Origin: Plazaster borealis
Lineage: Eukaryota > Echinodermata > Asteroidea > Forcipulatida > Labidiasteridae
DNA length: 64,000 nt
Direction of reading: 5' to 3'
NCBI GenBank assembly: GCA_021014325.1
Contig: CM037472.1
Span: forward strand, 32,574,234 to 32,638,233
Of this stretch, positions 51,790 through 63,859 are shown piece by piece. Position 1 is the stretch's first letter. Each line of letters begins with the position of its first letter. The notes beneath the pieces were generated by a model, which was not told the origin of the DNA, ran no database searches, and worked only from the letters and a program-made list of their open reading frames with translations. The position numbers and the translations under genes were made by a program.

Positions 51790-54700
51790 CTGTTCAAAGA
51801 TAATTTCAAATAGTTTGGGGTTGAACAAAGAAAAATTGACTAGAGCGGGATTTAAACCAACGACCTCCGGATTAACGTGCCTTAAGTACCTGAAAATACC
51901 CAAAAGTGTTTCAACATGCGAATGGACATGCAGGCTTTTACTGAAAAAAATTTGAGTTGATTAGTTTTATTTATTTTCTAATTAATCTCAAATTTCAATA
52001 AAAAAAATGGATGGAAAATGCAGGTCACTTTTTCCAACATTTTTTGATTTAAACTTGAGGTCGATTAAAAAAAACCCGAAACCCCCCCCCCCCAAAAAAA
52101 AAAAAAAAATAAAAAAAATAAAATAAAATAAAAATAACAAATGAATCAACTCAAATTATTTTCAGTATAAGCATGCATCCATTCACATGTTGAAACACTT
52201 TTGGGTGGTTTCTGGAATTTAGTAAAAATTACAACCATTGGAAAAACTGCTTTAAGGGAGGGTATATCTTTGGTAATTACTCCAAAATTAATGACCATAA
52301 AAACTTACTTGGTAAGAAGCACTGCGGCAGTTAATAATGTATAATATTTTGAGAAACAATTCCCTCAAAAGAATGTGGTTTTAGGGAGAGGGATTCAAAA
52401 ACATTTCAATATTTCTCAGATTGTGTATTTCAATTACGGATTATTCTTCCTCCGTGGATGTAATCGCTCAAAATTTCCGCCGATATCTCAAAAACGCTAC
52501 CACCTTTTGAAATAAAATTTTCACAGCTTATTTTTTATTGTATATATCTACATTTATCTAGGATTAAAACAATCGAATGTTTCCAAAAATCCAAGGTATA
52601 CTTTGTCGTTAAGTGACAAATGCAAAGTGGTCCGTGACCATCCTATGACAATTGAGTAAATTTGTTTCTCGTTGAATTTTGATCGGTACAGATTGGAAGG
52701 AGATACTCACCAGTGCAAATTGTTGGCCGATGCAGTTTCTTGGACCAATAGAGAATGGGGTGAAGGCACCCGATGAACTGATGAGACAAAAAATATAAAC
52801 ACCATTACAAACAGTTTCTAGCGCCTCGTCAATTGATCCAGTAGCCAACAAAACATCCGACACGTGTTGCCGTTCACATACATTACATTTTCAATTTGAC
52901 CTCTGCCATCAAAAGTTGAGGCTGCCCAAGGCTGGACACACAATCTGTACTCTTGGGTTGTCCTGTGAAACACTGGCTGTTGCCTGGATAGCCCTTATTT
53001 TTTGCAGACTGATCGTCTTTTTATTTTGCTGCGAGCACCTTTTAAGTTTCTATTTGTGTATTTATTATAAACTCTATTTACTAATCACGGATTTACTGAA
53101 TTTGTGCGACCATTACTTAGGTTTAATAATAACATTAATGTCAGTTGGGCAAAATAAATAAATAAATTGTGCGTGAGAGTTTGGCTCAAAAACAAGATAA
53201 AGAAGCATAAATGACTGCGTCAAACTTGGTAAAGCTGGTAAACAGCAGAACTTGAACCATATAGACGTGGCAAATTGGCTGCTCAACTACAAATTATATC
53301 TGAGAAGTAAAGGCCAAGTTCGAATTATTGACCTCGGCAGTGGCTATGGCCGGAACGCTGAAAACTCCCATTCTTCAACGCTGTCAGTGCAGTCAGTGGC
53401 TTTAGTCACAGTCAAAGTAGTGCCCTCATGCTATCGAGAATCGATTACTGTAACTTAATTCTCAACGAACTCATACAATCCTATCTAATCCACTCACAGA
53501 AAACTCAAACTAGAGCAGCCAGAGTCATCTCCTCCCTTCCCAGACACAACCACACATCTCCACTGTTTAAGCAGCTTCATTGACTCCCAGTTAACAAATG
53601 CATCATGTACAAGACAGCCTTTATAATGTACAAAGTAACTACTAAATCTTCTCCAGAATACATTTCGAGCTCACTGGATCTCACAACACCGACACAAAGA
53701 AACTTACGCTCACAGGGCAACCTACGTATTCCCCGCACTGCAAAGAAAGCAGGAGATAAAGCTCTCTACATATCAGTGCGATGCTCCATCTCAATACACA
53801 TGTTTAAATCTTCTTTTAAGACCAACTTATTTGCTTAATTCATGCATATGTTCATTCTTGGGTTTTTTTCTTCTTCTGACTATCAGAGTGAAGTCTTGTT
53901 GCACTTTGTAACCTTTGGAAAATGCGCGTTTTTATCAATGTTATTGCTATTATTGTTATTATTAAATAACTTGACTCTGATGCAGCTTTTGAGTAAAAGC
54001 TACAGGGACTTTACCTTTCATTGCCATGAAGGAATCGATCTGGGATAAACTCCAACGGGTTCTTCCAGTATTTCGCATTCCTTCCACTTGCATGGAATGA
54101 AATCTAGGAGACAGAGTGGAAATCACTTTGTTACAAACCAAAACAAAATAGACTTGAAAATAATGATAAAAGGTATCCTTCAGGACTTATTTTTCCCCAT
54201 ATATTTTTAACTGTCAGGTAATACCTTTTTATAAAATAAGAAGCTGAATTGAATATATTTGAGCACCCCTCCAAGGGGACATCCGGGCTGCATTACTGAA
54301 TTGATCAGTCAACTACCCTTGTTATGCCAAATTTGAGACAATGTTCTTATTTCAGTGACCACAAATCATAACAAAAATGCTATATATTTCAACAACACAG
54401 AGGCAAATTCTTGCAGTAGGGTAATTATCTAGGTTTTTAAAAAATTTATTTCATTACACATCCAACACACGAGCGCCAATAACAGGACGGTGAATAGGAA
54501 ACAAGAAGAAATGTTCAGTTTCAGATGTGGGAGGAAAACCACAATGGGGAAAACCCATGCAATCAGGTAGGGACCAAAAACCCACTCCACATGCAAGTCT
54601 GAGGTGGGATTCGGACTGGGGTCCACAGAGGTGAAATGCAGGGAAAGAAACCACTGAGCCAACCCGATTCCCAAATGCATTTACACCTTGGAGTTAAATA

Positions 54701-57700
54701 AGATGTGACCAAAATGCTTCAGAGAAACAAGTAGGACCCTACAAGTGAGATTATTGCGACTGACTTAATAACAATAATAACAAAGCGCCAAATCAATCCA
54801 AGTAGATGTTCAAGGCGCAGAAAAGCAGACAGTGACAACAAAAACAGTACATATCCAGTGAAAAGAAAGCAAAGCAACAATTAGGGAAAACATACAATGA
54901 ATAACAACAAAACTATCAGTTATAGAAATACATCTTGAAAAGGTTAGTTCTGAGAGTAACTTTGACAGTGTGGACATCTAAATATTACGGATATCATGGG
55001 GAAGTTCGTTCTGGAGAAAAGATCCAGCATGTGCGAATGGGTGGTCGGGTTGGCGAGTGGTATCTTTCCTCACCTTCCACCTCTAGGACCCCGGTTCGAA
55101 TCACGCTGGGGGCACTACGTGGATTGGGTTTTCAGTCCCTACCGGACTGTGTGGGTTTCCGCTGGAATAATTCTCTGGAGTTTTCGTCCCACATCTAAAA
55201 CCGAAACTTCCTTCATTGTCTTCTCTCCATTGTGTTCTTGGCTAGTACAGTGATTAAGTTTGCTTTTCTGAGATTCCTTGGCTTCACAACCAGAATAAAT
55301 GAAATGAAATGAACGAATGAACTTGACTAAGAATACTCACACCAAGGACGGTGGATGCAGGTATCTTGGTATTGGAGATGACACAGTCAGATGGTGCAAC
55401 CCTCACCGTACCAGCTGCCGGGGGACACAGGCGAAGGGTCTCTTTCAAAACCTGCCACAAGAACGAGACAAGAACTTTACTCTATCACCAAAAGCCCTTT
55501 AGAACTCACCTCTTGCCGGTTCTGTATCCTGGTTGGCTGAAATACCGTCATGTGGGGTTCAATAATGTAGGCTAGTGTATAAAAATACTTCACCAGTCTG
55601 TTTGACTTGTTGTTGATTGGGCTCTTAATCCTCTCATTGTTCAGGAGGATTATGGGATTATTCTGATTATTGGGAAGGATTACTCACATAAGATATTATC
55701 CTTCAAATACTGAAGAACTGAAGAAAAATATATGTTTGGGTTTCGTGGTTGTCACATTACAACTGGGATACACATACATTCACCAAACACTCCAATCCAA
55801 GGCAATTATTCTATTGGAAAATTATTATCACAAAGAGCTCAAACTTTTTTTAACCAGGACCCCGAGGCTAAAGTGATCAGCCACTTTGGAGACTGGAGTG
55901 ATTGCTTCGACAATGTCCTCTAAATTTTACTTACGGCAACCATGTATTCCAACTTGGACAAATCCTCATACTGGATGAACTCTTTATTGGAGACAACGGC
56001 ATCTACTTCAGTTTTCAATCTGTAATTGGGCAGTACACATCTCCTTTATTATCTGATTAGGTGATTAGGTTGGCTCAGTGGTTTCTGTTAAACAGCTTTA
56101 TGGAATGAGCCATTTGCGAGTTAGATTTGAATAATGTCTGGTACAATGACTTGCTTAGTCACAAGATATTGCTCAGATTTGAATTCCTCAGACTACAGAG
56201 ACAGTTGCTATGCCAAATGGATCGAGGCAAGTTTTTTTATAGCAACCTACAGAGCAAACCCTGGTACCATCGTGCCATAAACCTTCATTCCGAATTGTGT
56301 ATGGGTGTTCGCTGTCTTTTTCTTAACTACGCAAAAGCTTGCCCCGAATCATGTGACATAGCAACTGTTTGTGTCTAAGCAAGTCTTTGTACCAGACATT
56401 ATGCAAATGTAATTCGCAAATGGTTAATTGGGCCAAGTGAAAAAATATATAGTGTGTCAGGCCTCGATTAACCCACGGCACCCACAGCAATTGCTGTGGT
56501 GCCCTGTGCTTTCGCTGTGGTGCTCTTTGCAAGGTTCCAGTACAAATTTACATTTTCCTCATAGAAGTGCCCCATATCAGAGGAGAATTGCTGTGCCCCT
56601 TCAAGAGCGAAGTTGAAGGCCTGGTGTGTAGATTACAGGGTGAAGCACGATGCATGCAAGATATTTTTGTGATCACATCCAATCTGGCAGACAACAAAAT
56701 ATACACACAAAATGTAACTATTTACCTGTACATGACTTCTGGATTCTGACAAAGGTGTATCATCGTTGAGGCCAACAGGTTAGCAGTTGTCTCTTGACCT
56801 GACAAAGGAAGGAGAAGAAGTCAAGCTTGTTGATTGCAATAGGAGACTATGGGATGCTAAGTGAAAGCAGATATACCAGGGCCAAATTTCATAGAGCTAC
56901 TTCAGCACAAAAAAGTAGGCTAGCTAAACTCAATACAAAGTATGCTTCCCAGACAGAATAAGGTTACCCACCAAATTACCATGTCACATTGTACCATCTG
57001 TGGCTGGTATCCTGTTCATTTTTGCTTAGCAGAAAATTGTTAAGCAACATTTTCTACCTAAGCAGCTCTATGAAATTGGGTCTTGGTAAAGTTGCATCGT
57101 TCAGTGGTTTTAAGCTTGATCGCATTTTTAAAATTCCCATTTCCTTCCTCAGATTGAGAGATTTCTTTGTTTTTGTGCAATACCCCTTTCAATTTTCATG
57201 AAATCTTTCCCTTCTTTCTTAGGAGAATGTGTCATAATGCCAAGTTGTGTCTTTAGCCCTCAAGTTTCATCTTCTGTTCTCTTTGATTTTTAAAAGTAAG
57301 GTCACAGACTAGTTTTTGTCAATGTAATGCTGATTTATAGGCAGAACTATAAAGAAAGATACAATAAAATTCACATGTAAAAGTTTTAGCTGGATACAGT
57401 GTCTACTTGCTGAAAAACAGCAAAAAACTGTCATGGTATTTTCACATGAAGGTCGAATCCAGCCATGTTTAGCGAGATGACAGCGGGTACCAACTGCATC
57501 TATGGCCACAGCAATCGCGAATGGACACCAACCCTCAGAAACCTGAGAAATGATTCACGCATGATTCGTTTCTCAGATTCAAATGTTTTTGGGTGGACAA
57601 ATTATCCAAATCATATTACTTCCAATGGACTCCTTTCTCTAAACAGTCTATATTATCAATAGCTGCAGTGCTTCTTACCAAGTAAGTTTTTATGGTAGGT

Positions 57701-59366
57701 AATTTTTAGAGTATTTACCAAAGTACGACCGTACCTTTAAAACACATGAGAACCAGTCAAAATTCTCATCAAGTCGTCAGGCTGGCTAGTTCAAAAATAA
57801 AAAGCATCCCTATTCGATATGAAATACGGATTATTGTAAAAGCTGATTGCCTAGAGAAGCAACTACCAGCTGGCTAGTCACCCAGTCTTGAAATCCTTAC
57901 CGGCAAGGAAGAAAGTTGTGAATTCATCCACCATCTCTTCCATGTCCAGACCTCCAGAGGGAGACGCTTGAGATGCTTGAAGGATGAAGGCAAGGATGTT
58001 GTTACCCAGCTGCTCCCCCCGCCCAAGAGCGCTTATCTGATTGGCTATGATCTCTCGTCCAGTTTCTCGTAAGACACCAATGGCGTGGCGGACTTTTGCA
58101 CGATAATCACGCTCCAACTTGGACGGGTTGTACTAAAAGCAAACAAGACGAAAAAGAGTTTTAAAGGTTACACCATTTTAACAAATTTTCAGTTAAGATA
58201 TTGCACCCAAAAATCTGCCAATGATAAGTGGGAATTTAAAAACCCAAAATGAATTACTGTCTGGATCCTGACATTATTTTACATCTATTAGCCAATGAAT
58301 AAACATATTATGCGAAACTGATTAAAGAACAGCAGATACAACGAAATAAATAAGACTAATAAAAGTAAATATTATATGCAGAGAATGAGCATAATCAGTA
58401 AGGTAAGCAAACAAAATAAAATAAAATAAAAGGTTCACTGAAGCAAGCACAGAGTGAAAGATGACACGTGAAGCAACTGAAGGCAAATGAGAGTTTTCAG
58501 GCGATGAGCAGCAGAACCAACGATGGGTACTGGTGATTTATAGCGCGCTTGGAAGAAAAGCGAGCTAGAGAGCCTCTCCTCTTACCAGCTTTCCTGGTAG
58601 GCTTTGGCAGCATGCCCACACCACCTCCTCTTTGTTGTTGAGATCGATCTTGGTCAGGTCATCTGTGCATCAGAATGTTTCGCTGGACAAGAACTTGGCG
58701 ATGGCGCTGTAGGGTCGAGACCCTATCCTGGTAGCAATTTAGCTTCATCAGTAGATGTTGGGCCTTCCAATTTCAGGCCATCATGATGAGCTCTTTCTTT
58801 TTTAACTTAAACGTCAGCCATGTCAAACTTGTCGCTCAGTAGGTTCTTTGCCCATGCTAAACAGACCTCTCTCTGGTCTTTTTTTGGCAGGCCAATAATT
58901 CTCAGATTATTCCTGTTGGAGAACCCGTGCAAGTTTGTTAAGTTGTTCTGCAATGATTTTCTCTGAAACTCTACTGTTTCATTGATGTTGGCTTCCATGT
59001 TGCGATACGATAATGTGATTCCACCTGCCCAGCACGAATATCTGTTAGTAACTGGCGAACAAAGCTTTCAAACGTCTCACGCTTGGTGTCGGAAATCGAC
59101 AAAGTTCCCCCTTGATGTGTAGCCTGTGGTGATAGTACAGGAGGAAGCTCGGTTTCACTCACTGATTTGATTGACTTTCGTGGCATGGCTGAGATACTCT
59201 TTCAAATTGATCACAGGGCAGGAGCAAAGTAGTCTTGGCGTTCAGATGTCAAATTAGCTGGTGGAAATGTAGGATTTTACTTTGTTAGTTGCCGAGTTGT
59301 CAGACCCCCTTAGTTGTGCGTCTTGTTTACTCAGTGGCCACTTTGAGAAATGTTCTTCAAGAAAGG

Positions 59367-59401
<35 letters not shown>

Positions 59402-62400
59402 TATTATATACTTCTGGTAATGAAAACAAGGATGCCTCATAAGTGAACTTAATCACTGTAGCTCGCAAGCCTGAGAAAACCTGTAAACAACAGGCATGAG
59501 AATGGACGATGATGAAAAATCCGGAAATCCTTTTCGCTCGAAAACAAACCGGAAAAAACTTACGCTAAAAATACATGTCTGGATTTTGGGCAATGTCTGA
59601 AATTTGGGCATCGTGACCAAGCATCGGCGCCATACTCAGTGAACCCCCCATGGCGGTAGTGGGACCGTGGTCAAGCATAATCCTACCTCCATGGGTCGAG
59701 TTAATAGGAGGAAAATACTCAAAAAACCATAATGAAATCATAAAAATGATAGACGTATCTTATCTCAAAAAGCTTACGTGCGTCGGACCATACACACATC
59801 GTCTCGAAGTTTCTCCCAGGTCATAGGTCAATGCGTAAACTTATCTCCAGTCGTAAAACACTTTAAACATATCGGAGAAACGGTGCTTTTGCAATGAAAG
59901 TGCGTACTGATGACTGGTAAAAACGTCTAACAATGTGCGCGCATCCATACAAAACACTGGCATTGTTGTCAGAAGACTTTCCAAAGTCTCCACACATGTT
60001 CCTTTGCTGCAGCAGTAAACATATTAGGGTCAAACAATTAATAAACCGCTCCGTGATTGAAGCCAGGAATGAAAGAAGTCTACATGTATCCATTGATCTT
60101 GCTGCATATGCGATGCACATGTTAGACAGGCGGCAATTGTTAACATGTGATTGAAGCAAGGAATGAAAGATGTCTACACGTATCCATTGATCTTGTTGCA
60201 TATGCAATGCACATGTTAGGCGGGCGGCAATTGTTAACATGCTGTTTTTTTCACGAACGGTGTGTCGATCCGCGATATACGATTACAAAGGTAAACTTAC
60301 AATTTCTGATTTAAAGATGAGAGATTAGCGAAATACACATGTATACCCCCAACACCCTACCCTAAAAATTTTATATTAAATTCAGACTGAACTCGGAGAC
60401 CACACATTTTGAAGTGGAAAATCTGGAAATCTGGCAGATTCTCATGCCTGAAACAAGAGTCCTTGTATGTGAACCTGAAACACCGGGGTTAATCCCTACA
60501 GCTACTCTTCCACGAAAAGTGTTTTCTGGGTTCTTTTACGTGCACTACCAATCATAGTACACAGGACCTACAGCTTAATGTTCCATCCAAAGCAAAGCAA
60601 TTGGGGAAAAGTATCTTGCTCAAGAAAACGAGTACCACAACTGGGACTCGAACCCACACCCTGCTGATCAGAAACACCAGAGCTCGAGTTCGGTGCTCCT
60701 AACGGCTCGGCCACGACACACCATGAAATCATAAGGACCAAGAAAGCGTTAGTATTCTGTGTACCTTATTCCATGGCTTTTCAAACTGTGTTTTCATGCC
60801 TCTCAGAGCAATGTTGAACTCCTCATTAAATGAGGTTATCTTCTCAGGATCAAACTGATGGAAATTTGATCCAAAGGCAACCTACGAAGACAAAAGCAAA
60901 GAAATGAAAATGAGAAACTATTGGAGGCATTTGCATGTTAGAGTATCAAGGCTAGTTTAAATTGCAGCAGCAGTGCACTATCCTTGTTTGTTTGTTTAGA
61001 TTATCTTCCCAACAAGGCAACTTGGCAAAGCTCCCACATGGGGGATATAATTGACAAGCTGACAGCAGTCAATCTCTCTGATATAAACATTGGTTTGAAG
61101 GCCCTGTACACTAGTGGTAAGATCGAAAAACAAAAATGTTCACAAATTCACACTTAACTTACATGATTTAAAGTAAGTAATGGTAGAAAGGGTTCCTTAA
61201 AATATTTCTGCCTAAAATGCCATCGTTTCTGAGAAATGAGTAAAACAATAGTTTTTATCATGCGCGATAAAAACTTGATTTTTGAAAAAAACTAGCAAAC
61301 ACATACGGCCTCTTTTCACTATTATCTCATGACCTCGATGACCAATTGAGCTCAAACTTTCACAGGTTTGTTTGTTCATGCATATGTTGAATCACACAAA
61401 ATGTGGATACTGATTTTGAGCTGTTACCAAAAGTGTTCAATACCTTTAACATGTATGATTATGAATTGCACATCAACAAATTGTGATTCAGTAACTAGAC
61501 GATAATACTCCTTCTCGTCATTGTAAAGTCAGCGGCTAGCTTGACCAGATTCGAACCATGGCATTTCCACCTTTCACCAAACCCTGGGGTTATAGATTTC
61601 AAGGAGCTTCTGGGAACAGTATCCTCAGCATTAGAAAAGTAGATTAAAAAGCAGGATTTATCTTCATCTAGAGAAAACTGAAGTGTTTTTTTTTGTCACC
61701 AGGCAGACATTAAAACATCTGAATTCAGATAAAAGTCTGAAATTTCTCATCCCTGTAATGTTCACAGATTTGCACATAACTTACATGGTGTAAAGATATA
61801 AGGTGGAATACTTCCCTTGAAAAATCTTTGCTTGAAATGCAAACATTGTTTGAAAACATAAATGTTTTTTCCCCACTATTTATTTTGCGACTCCAATGAC
61901 CCATTGAGCTTACATTTTCACCTGTTTGTTATTTCATGAAGTGCGGATACTGTTCTTTGACAATTAGCAATGTTGACCACAAGCTTTAAAGGCACTGAAC
62001 ACGTTTGGTAATTGTCAAAGACCAGTGTTCTCACTTGGTGTATCCCAACATATGCATAAAATAACAAACCTGTGAAAATTTGGGCTCAATTAGTCATCGA
62101 AGTTGCAAGAAAATGATGAAAGAAAAAACACCCTTGTTGTACAAATTAGTGTGCTTTCAGATAGGAATAAAAACTTCTTACAAGAAGTTTTTATTATTTT
62201 AGTGAGAAATTACCTCTTTCTCAAAAACTACGTTACTTCAGAGGGAGTCGTTTCCTACAATGTTTTACACTATCAATAGCTCTCCGTTGCTTGTTACCAA
62301 GTAAGTTTTTATGCTAATATTTGTTTTGAGTCATTACCAAACGTGTACGATACCTTTAACTCAAAGCCTGATGCATATTATGAGATCTTAAATGCATACC

Positions 62401-63859
62401 TTTGCGATGATATCAATGGTTGCCTTGTTCAGTTGGTCCAAGAGATGTACGTTCTTTTTGCCATCTGCACTAGCACCAAGGTGCTTCACCAGCAGGTCCG
62501 AACTTGCATTGAACTGACTAATGCAAGTCTTCAGGTAGCTGTGGAGGTGAAAAGTTTCATGTATTTCTGCTTCAGCAATAAGTATTGAGTAAAAAAAAAT
62601 CTGCTAAGCAAAAGTAAGTAGAATATCAGTCACAAACGGTACGTTTTATGAGCTTTACTTGATAAAGCTGTTGAGCAGAAAATAGTGCTTAGAAAAGTTT
62701 TCTGCTAAGCAAAAATTAGCAGGGAACCAATGACAAACTGTACACACTAATGGTATTTTGGTTGGTAACTCGTTTCTGTTTAGCAAGATTTGTCTGTGCT
62801 TATCAGTTTTATGAAAGTGGGCCCTGAGCTTCTCTGAAATAATCCATTTTGTGATCCCAGCATTTACTAGCTTTACCTTCGACTGAATGCAGGGTTGAAT
62901 ATTTCCCGTCGTTTGGCCCACAACGCATGATCTCGCTCCGTCACAAGCCCGTGGCCAAGAAATCGTGCACCATAGATCGTAGCAACGCCATCATAGGTCC
63001 AACCTTTTGGGTATATTAGACTACCTGTCACAAGTATGTCCTATTACAAAAATAATAAGGGATCAATCTTCTGTTTCTGTAGATGACTTGAATCCTGATT
63101 TGTAATGGACACAGTGCTTAGTCGACCATCTTTAGGAGCAGTGAACTTATTGTGCCCTCAATGGCTTAGCCCATGGCTACATTTCTTGCCTCATTCTCCC
63201 TCTGTCACTGTCCTGGTCTTTGATCATCTAGAGCCCCTTAACTTTTTGAGCCGAGTCCCAAAGAAGTTGGGGGACAGAGTATTTGTTACAGCTGCTCCTC
63301 GTTTGTGGAATTTGTGGCCGCTGCATCATATACAATCATCTAGTTCCTTATGTATTTTTGAATCTCAACTCATCTCAACTCAAAACGAATTTCATGTCTC
63401 TAGCCTTTTCTCGCTCATTGAATCGCATTTTCATTTTCCATGCATGTATTTGTAAGTTTTTGTATGGTTTTTGCATTGTATTCTTTTAGGTGCCTTGAGC
63501 ACTCTAAGGGTGGATATGTGCGCAATAGGTTTTGTTATTATATTTATTATTATTTAGACAGATAGACAAACGACATCGTCATTCTGTGGACATACCTTAA
63601 TAGCCTGAGCATCAAAGAAATACACAATGCACCTATGCAGGAACCAAAACACAATCACATCACCATATTGGTCTCCCCTGGAGGCAAAAGAAAAACAAAA
63701 TCAGCATTTGGTTTAACTCTTATCAATTATGAATATCACTAAGTACTTTGTTTGTGTCTTTGTGTTTTTTACAGAACTCACCAGTCCTTCACGGCGTCTT
63801 CAATTAACTTGTCCTTCGCAATGTATTCCCTGACTTCTTGAATGTTTCCCAAGAAAAAG
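51637..63859 (-). CDS. CYP46A1: CYP46A1-like cytochrome P450, twelve exons, N-terminus beyond window
   Basis: Minus-strand exons 63859-63782, 63677-63596, 63040-62877, 62538-62400, 60881-60765, 58132-57901, 56798-56726, 56019-55935, 55451-55341, 54103-54015, 52777-52711 and 51789-51637 join in phase to about 463 codons. P450 signatures: I-helix FFLAGQETTAN, K-helix ETLR in VLKETLRL, PDRF in LEFIPDRF, and heme loop FSIGPRNCIGQQFA with the axial Cys. The C-terminus AKLLQNFNFSLVPGQSLGYI is typical of CYP46A1, the ER-bound cholesterol 24-hydroxylase. Substrate is inferred from the family. About 40-50 N-terminal residues with the membrane anchor are missing. Introns carry many MITEs and SINEs. Confidence 0.93.
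52252..52606. mobile_element. MITE family 3 copy
   Basis: TTTAAGGGAGGGTATATCTT then TGGTAATTACTCC, mirrored near 52590 by CCAAGGTATACTTTGTCG. Between P450 exons k and l. Confidence 0.75.
52711..52777 (-). CDS. CYP46A1: CYP46-like exon k (heme loop)
   Basis: SSGAFTPFSIGPRNCIGQQF; contains the Cys that ligates heme iron. Confidence 0.95.
53390..53838 (+). pseudogene. LINE reverse-transcriptase C-terminal fragment
   Basis: A frame with one in-frame TGA reads LSRIDYCNLILNELIQSYLI, QTRAARVISSLPR, then LPVNKCIMYKTAFIMYKV and AGDKALYISV. This is the tail region of CR1/L2/Jockey-type RT proteins. Dead copy in a P450 intron, opposite strand. Confidence 0.75.
54015..54103 (-). CDS. CYP46A1: CYP46-like exon j
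   Basis: ISFHASGRNAKYWKNPLEFI then PDRFLHGNE; the PERF-type motif. Confidence 0.9.
54460..54690 (-). repeat. tRNA-derived SINE (third family)
   Basis: Reverse B-box-like GGGATTCGGACTGGGGTCC with downstream AACCACTGAGCCAACC (A-box side). Same body as 55030-55315. Confidence 0.65.
54770..54960 (-). repeat. LINE/SINE tail fragment
   Basis: Minus strand reads TGCGCCTTGAACATCTACTT then GGCGCTTTGTTATTATTGTT. Confidence 0.5.
55030..55315 (+). repeat. tRNA-derived SINE (third family)
   Basis: GGGTTGGCGAGTGG (A-box-like), CCCGGTTCGAATCACG (B-box), then body GTGGGTTTCCGCTGGAATAA. Ends in GAAATGAAATGAACGAATGA just before P450 exon i. Confidence 0.7.
55341..55451 (-). CDS. CYP46A1: CYP46-like exon i
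   Basis: VLKETLRLCPPAAGTVRVAP with the ExxR motif. Donor taken as GTGAGT after CTTGGT to keep phase 0. Confidence 0.9.
55935..56019 (-). CDS. CYP46A1: CYP46-like exon h
   Basis: LKTEVDAVVSNKEFIQYEDL then SKLEYMVA; helices J-J'. Confidence 0.9.
56099..56432. mobile_element. Long-TIR MITE, copy 2
   Basis: ATTTGAATAATGTCTGGTAC...GACTTGC at left is mirrored by CAAGTCTTTGTACCAGACAT at right. Relative of 9588-9932. Confidence 0.8.
56726..56798 (-). CDS. CYP46A1: CYP46-like exon g
   Basis: QETTANLLASTMIHLCQNPE then VMYR; the I-helix threonine pair is here. Confidence 0.9.
56879..57080. mobile_element. MITE, AGAGCTGCTTAAGC family, full copy
   Basis: CAAATTTCATAGAGCTACTT at left and AAGCAGCTCTATGAAATTGG at right, inverted ends, about 200 bp. 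Confidence 0.75.
57540..57742. mobile_element. MITE family 3, truncated
   Basis: Contains AGCTGCAGTGCTTCTTACCA and ends ATTTACCAAAGTACGACCGT then ACCTTTAAA. Confidence 0.65.
57901..58132 (-). CDS. CYP46A1: CYP46-like exon f
   Basis: YNPSKLERDYRAKVRHAIGV through NNILAFILQAS to DEFTTFFLAG; helices F-I. The split Gly codon completes in exon g. Confidence 0.92.
58800..59190 (-). pseudogene. L1-type ORF1-like fragment
   Basis: Two frames read MPRKSIKSVSETELPPVLSP at the start and then FSNRNNLRIIGLPKKDQREV, the RRNNLRI-type signature of L1-like ORF1 proteins (transposase_22 family). A frameshift lies near 58985-59005. Dead fragment in a P450 intron. Confidence 0.6.
59491..60450. mobile_element. 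960-bp DNA transposon with CAGGCATGAGAAT ends
   Basis: Perfect 13-bp inverted ends CAGGCATGAGAAT / ATTCTCATGCCTG. Target duplication AAACAA at 59485-59490 and 60451-60456. No transposase recognisable. An internal 98-bp tandem duplication lies at about 60047-60241. Confidence 0.9.
60047..60241. repeat. 98-bp tandem duplication
   Basis: CGTGATTGAAGCCAGGAATG...GGCGGCAATTGTTAACATG appears twice with about ten differences, inside the 59491-60450 transposon. Confidence 0.9.
60765..60881 (-). CDS. CYP46A1: CYP46-like exon e
   Basis: VAFGSNFHQFDPEKITSFNE to FEKPWNK, 39 codons in phase 0. Confidence 0.88.
61098..61447. mobile_element. MITE family 2
   Basis: Reverse orientation. GCCCTGTACACTAGTGGTAA at left, TTACCAAAAGTGTTCAATAC then CTTT at right. 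Confidence 0.8.
61740..61985. repeat. Degraded MITE relative
   Basis: ATTTTCACCTGTTTGTTATTTC and TGTTCTTTGACAATTAGC keep the family 1 order, but the ends are eroded. Confidence 0.45.
61988..62357. mobile_element. MITE family 1, full copy
   Basis: AAAGGCACTGAACACGTTTG to ACGTGTACGATACCTTT. Central palindrome AAACTTCTTA/CAAGAAGTTT with one change. Ends 42 bp from a P450 exon. Confidence 0.9.
62400..62538 (-). CDS. CYP46A1: CYP46-like exon d
   Basis: YLKTCISQFNASSDLLVKHL to LNKATIDIIAK; helices D-E. Confidence 0.88.
62600..62822. mobile_element. MITE, AGAGCTGCTTAAGC family, degraded
   Basis: TTTTCTGCTAAGCAAAAATTAGC and TTATCAGTTTTATGAAAGTGG resemble the 56879 copy. Confidence 0.5.
62877..63040 (-). 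CDS. CYP46A1: CYP46-like exon c
   Basis: Encodes YGARFLGHGLVTERDHALWA then KRREIFNPAFSR, the helix B'-C region with the W..(K/R)R heme-propionate motif. Confidence 0.9.
63105..63556 (+). pseudogene. LINE RT tail and 3' UTR fragment
   Basis: A frame reads RVPKKLGDRVFVTAAPRLWN (typical end of CR1/L2-type RT proteins). It is followed by a 3' end TGCCTTGAGCACTCTAAGGG, then GTGGATATGTGCGCAATAGG and (ATT)n. Non-functional. Confidence 0.7.
63596..63677 (-). CDS. CYP46A1: CYP46-like exon b
   Basis: GDQYGDVIVFWFLHRCIVYF then FDAQAIK; the N-terminal beta sheet of the P450 fold. Confidence 0.88.
63782..63859 (-). CDS. CYP46A1: CYP46-like exon a
   Basis: FFLGNIQEVREYIAKDKLIE with a split Trp codon at its 3' end. 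First certain exon in the window. Confidence 0.85.

Larger units (their letters stand above)
59365..60722 (-). repeat. SINE (first family) split by a transposon
   Basis: The 3' part (59365-59490, with (ATT)n tail) and the 5' part (60451-60722, with reverse B-box GGGACTCGAACCCA) together match 1089-1446. The 59491-60450 block interrupts it. Confidence 0.8.
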
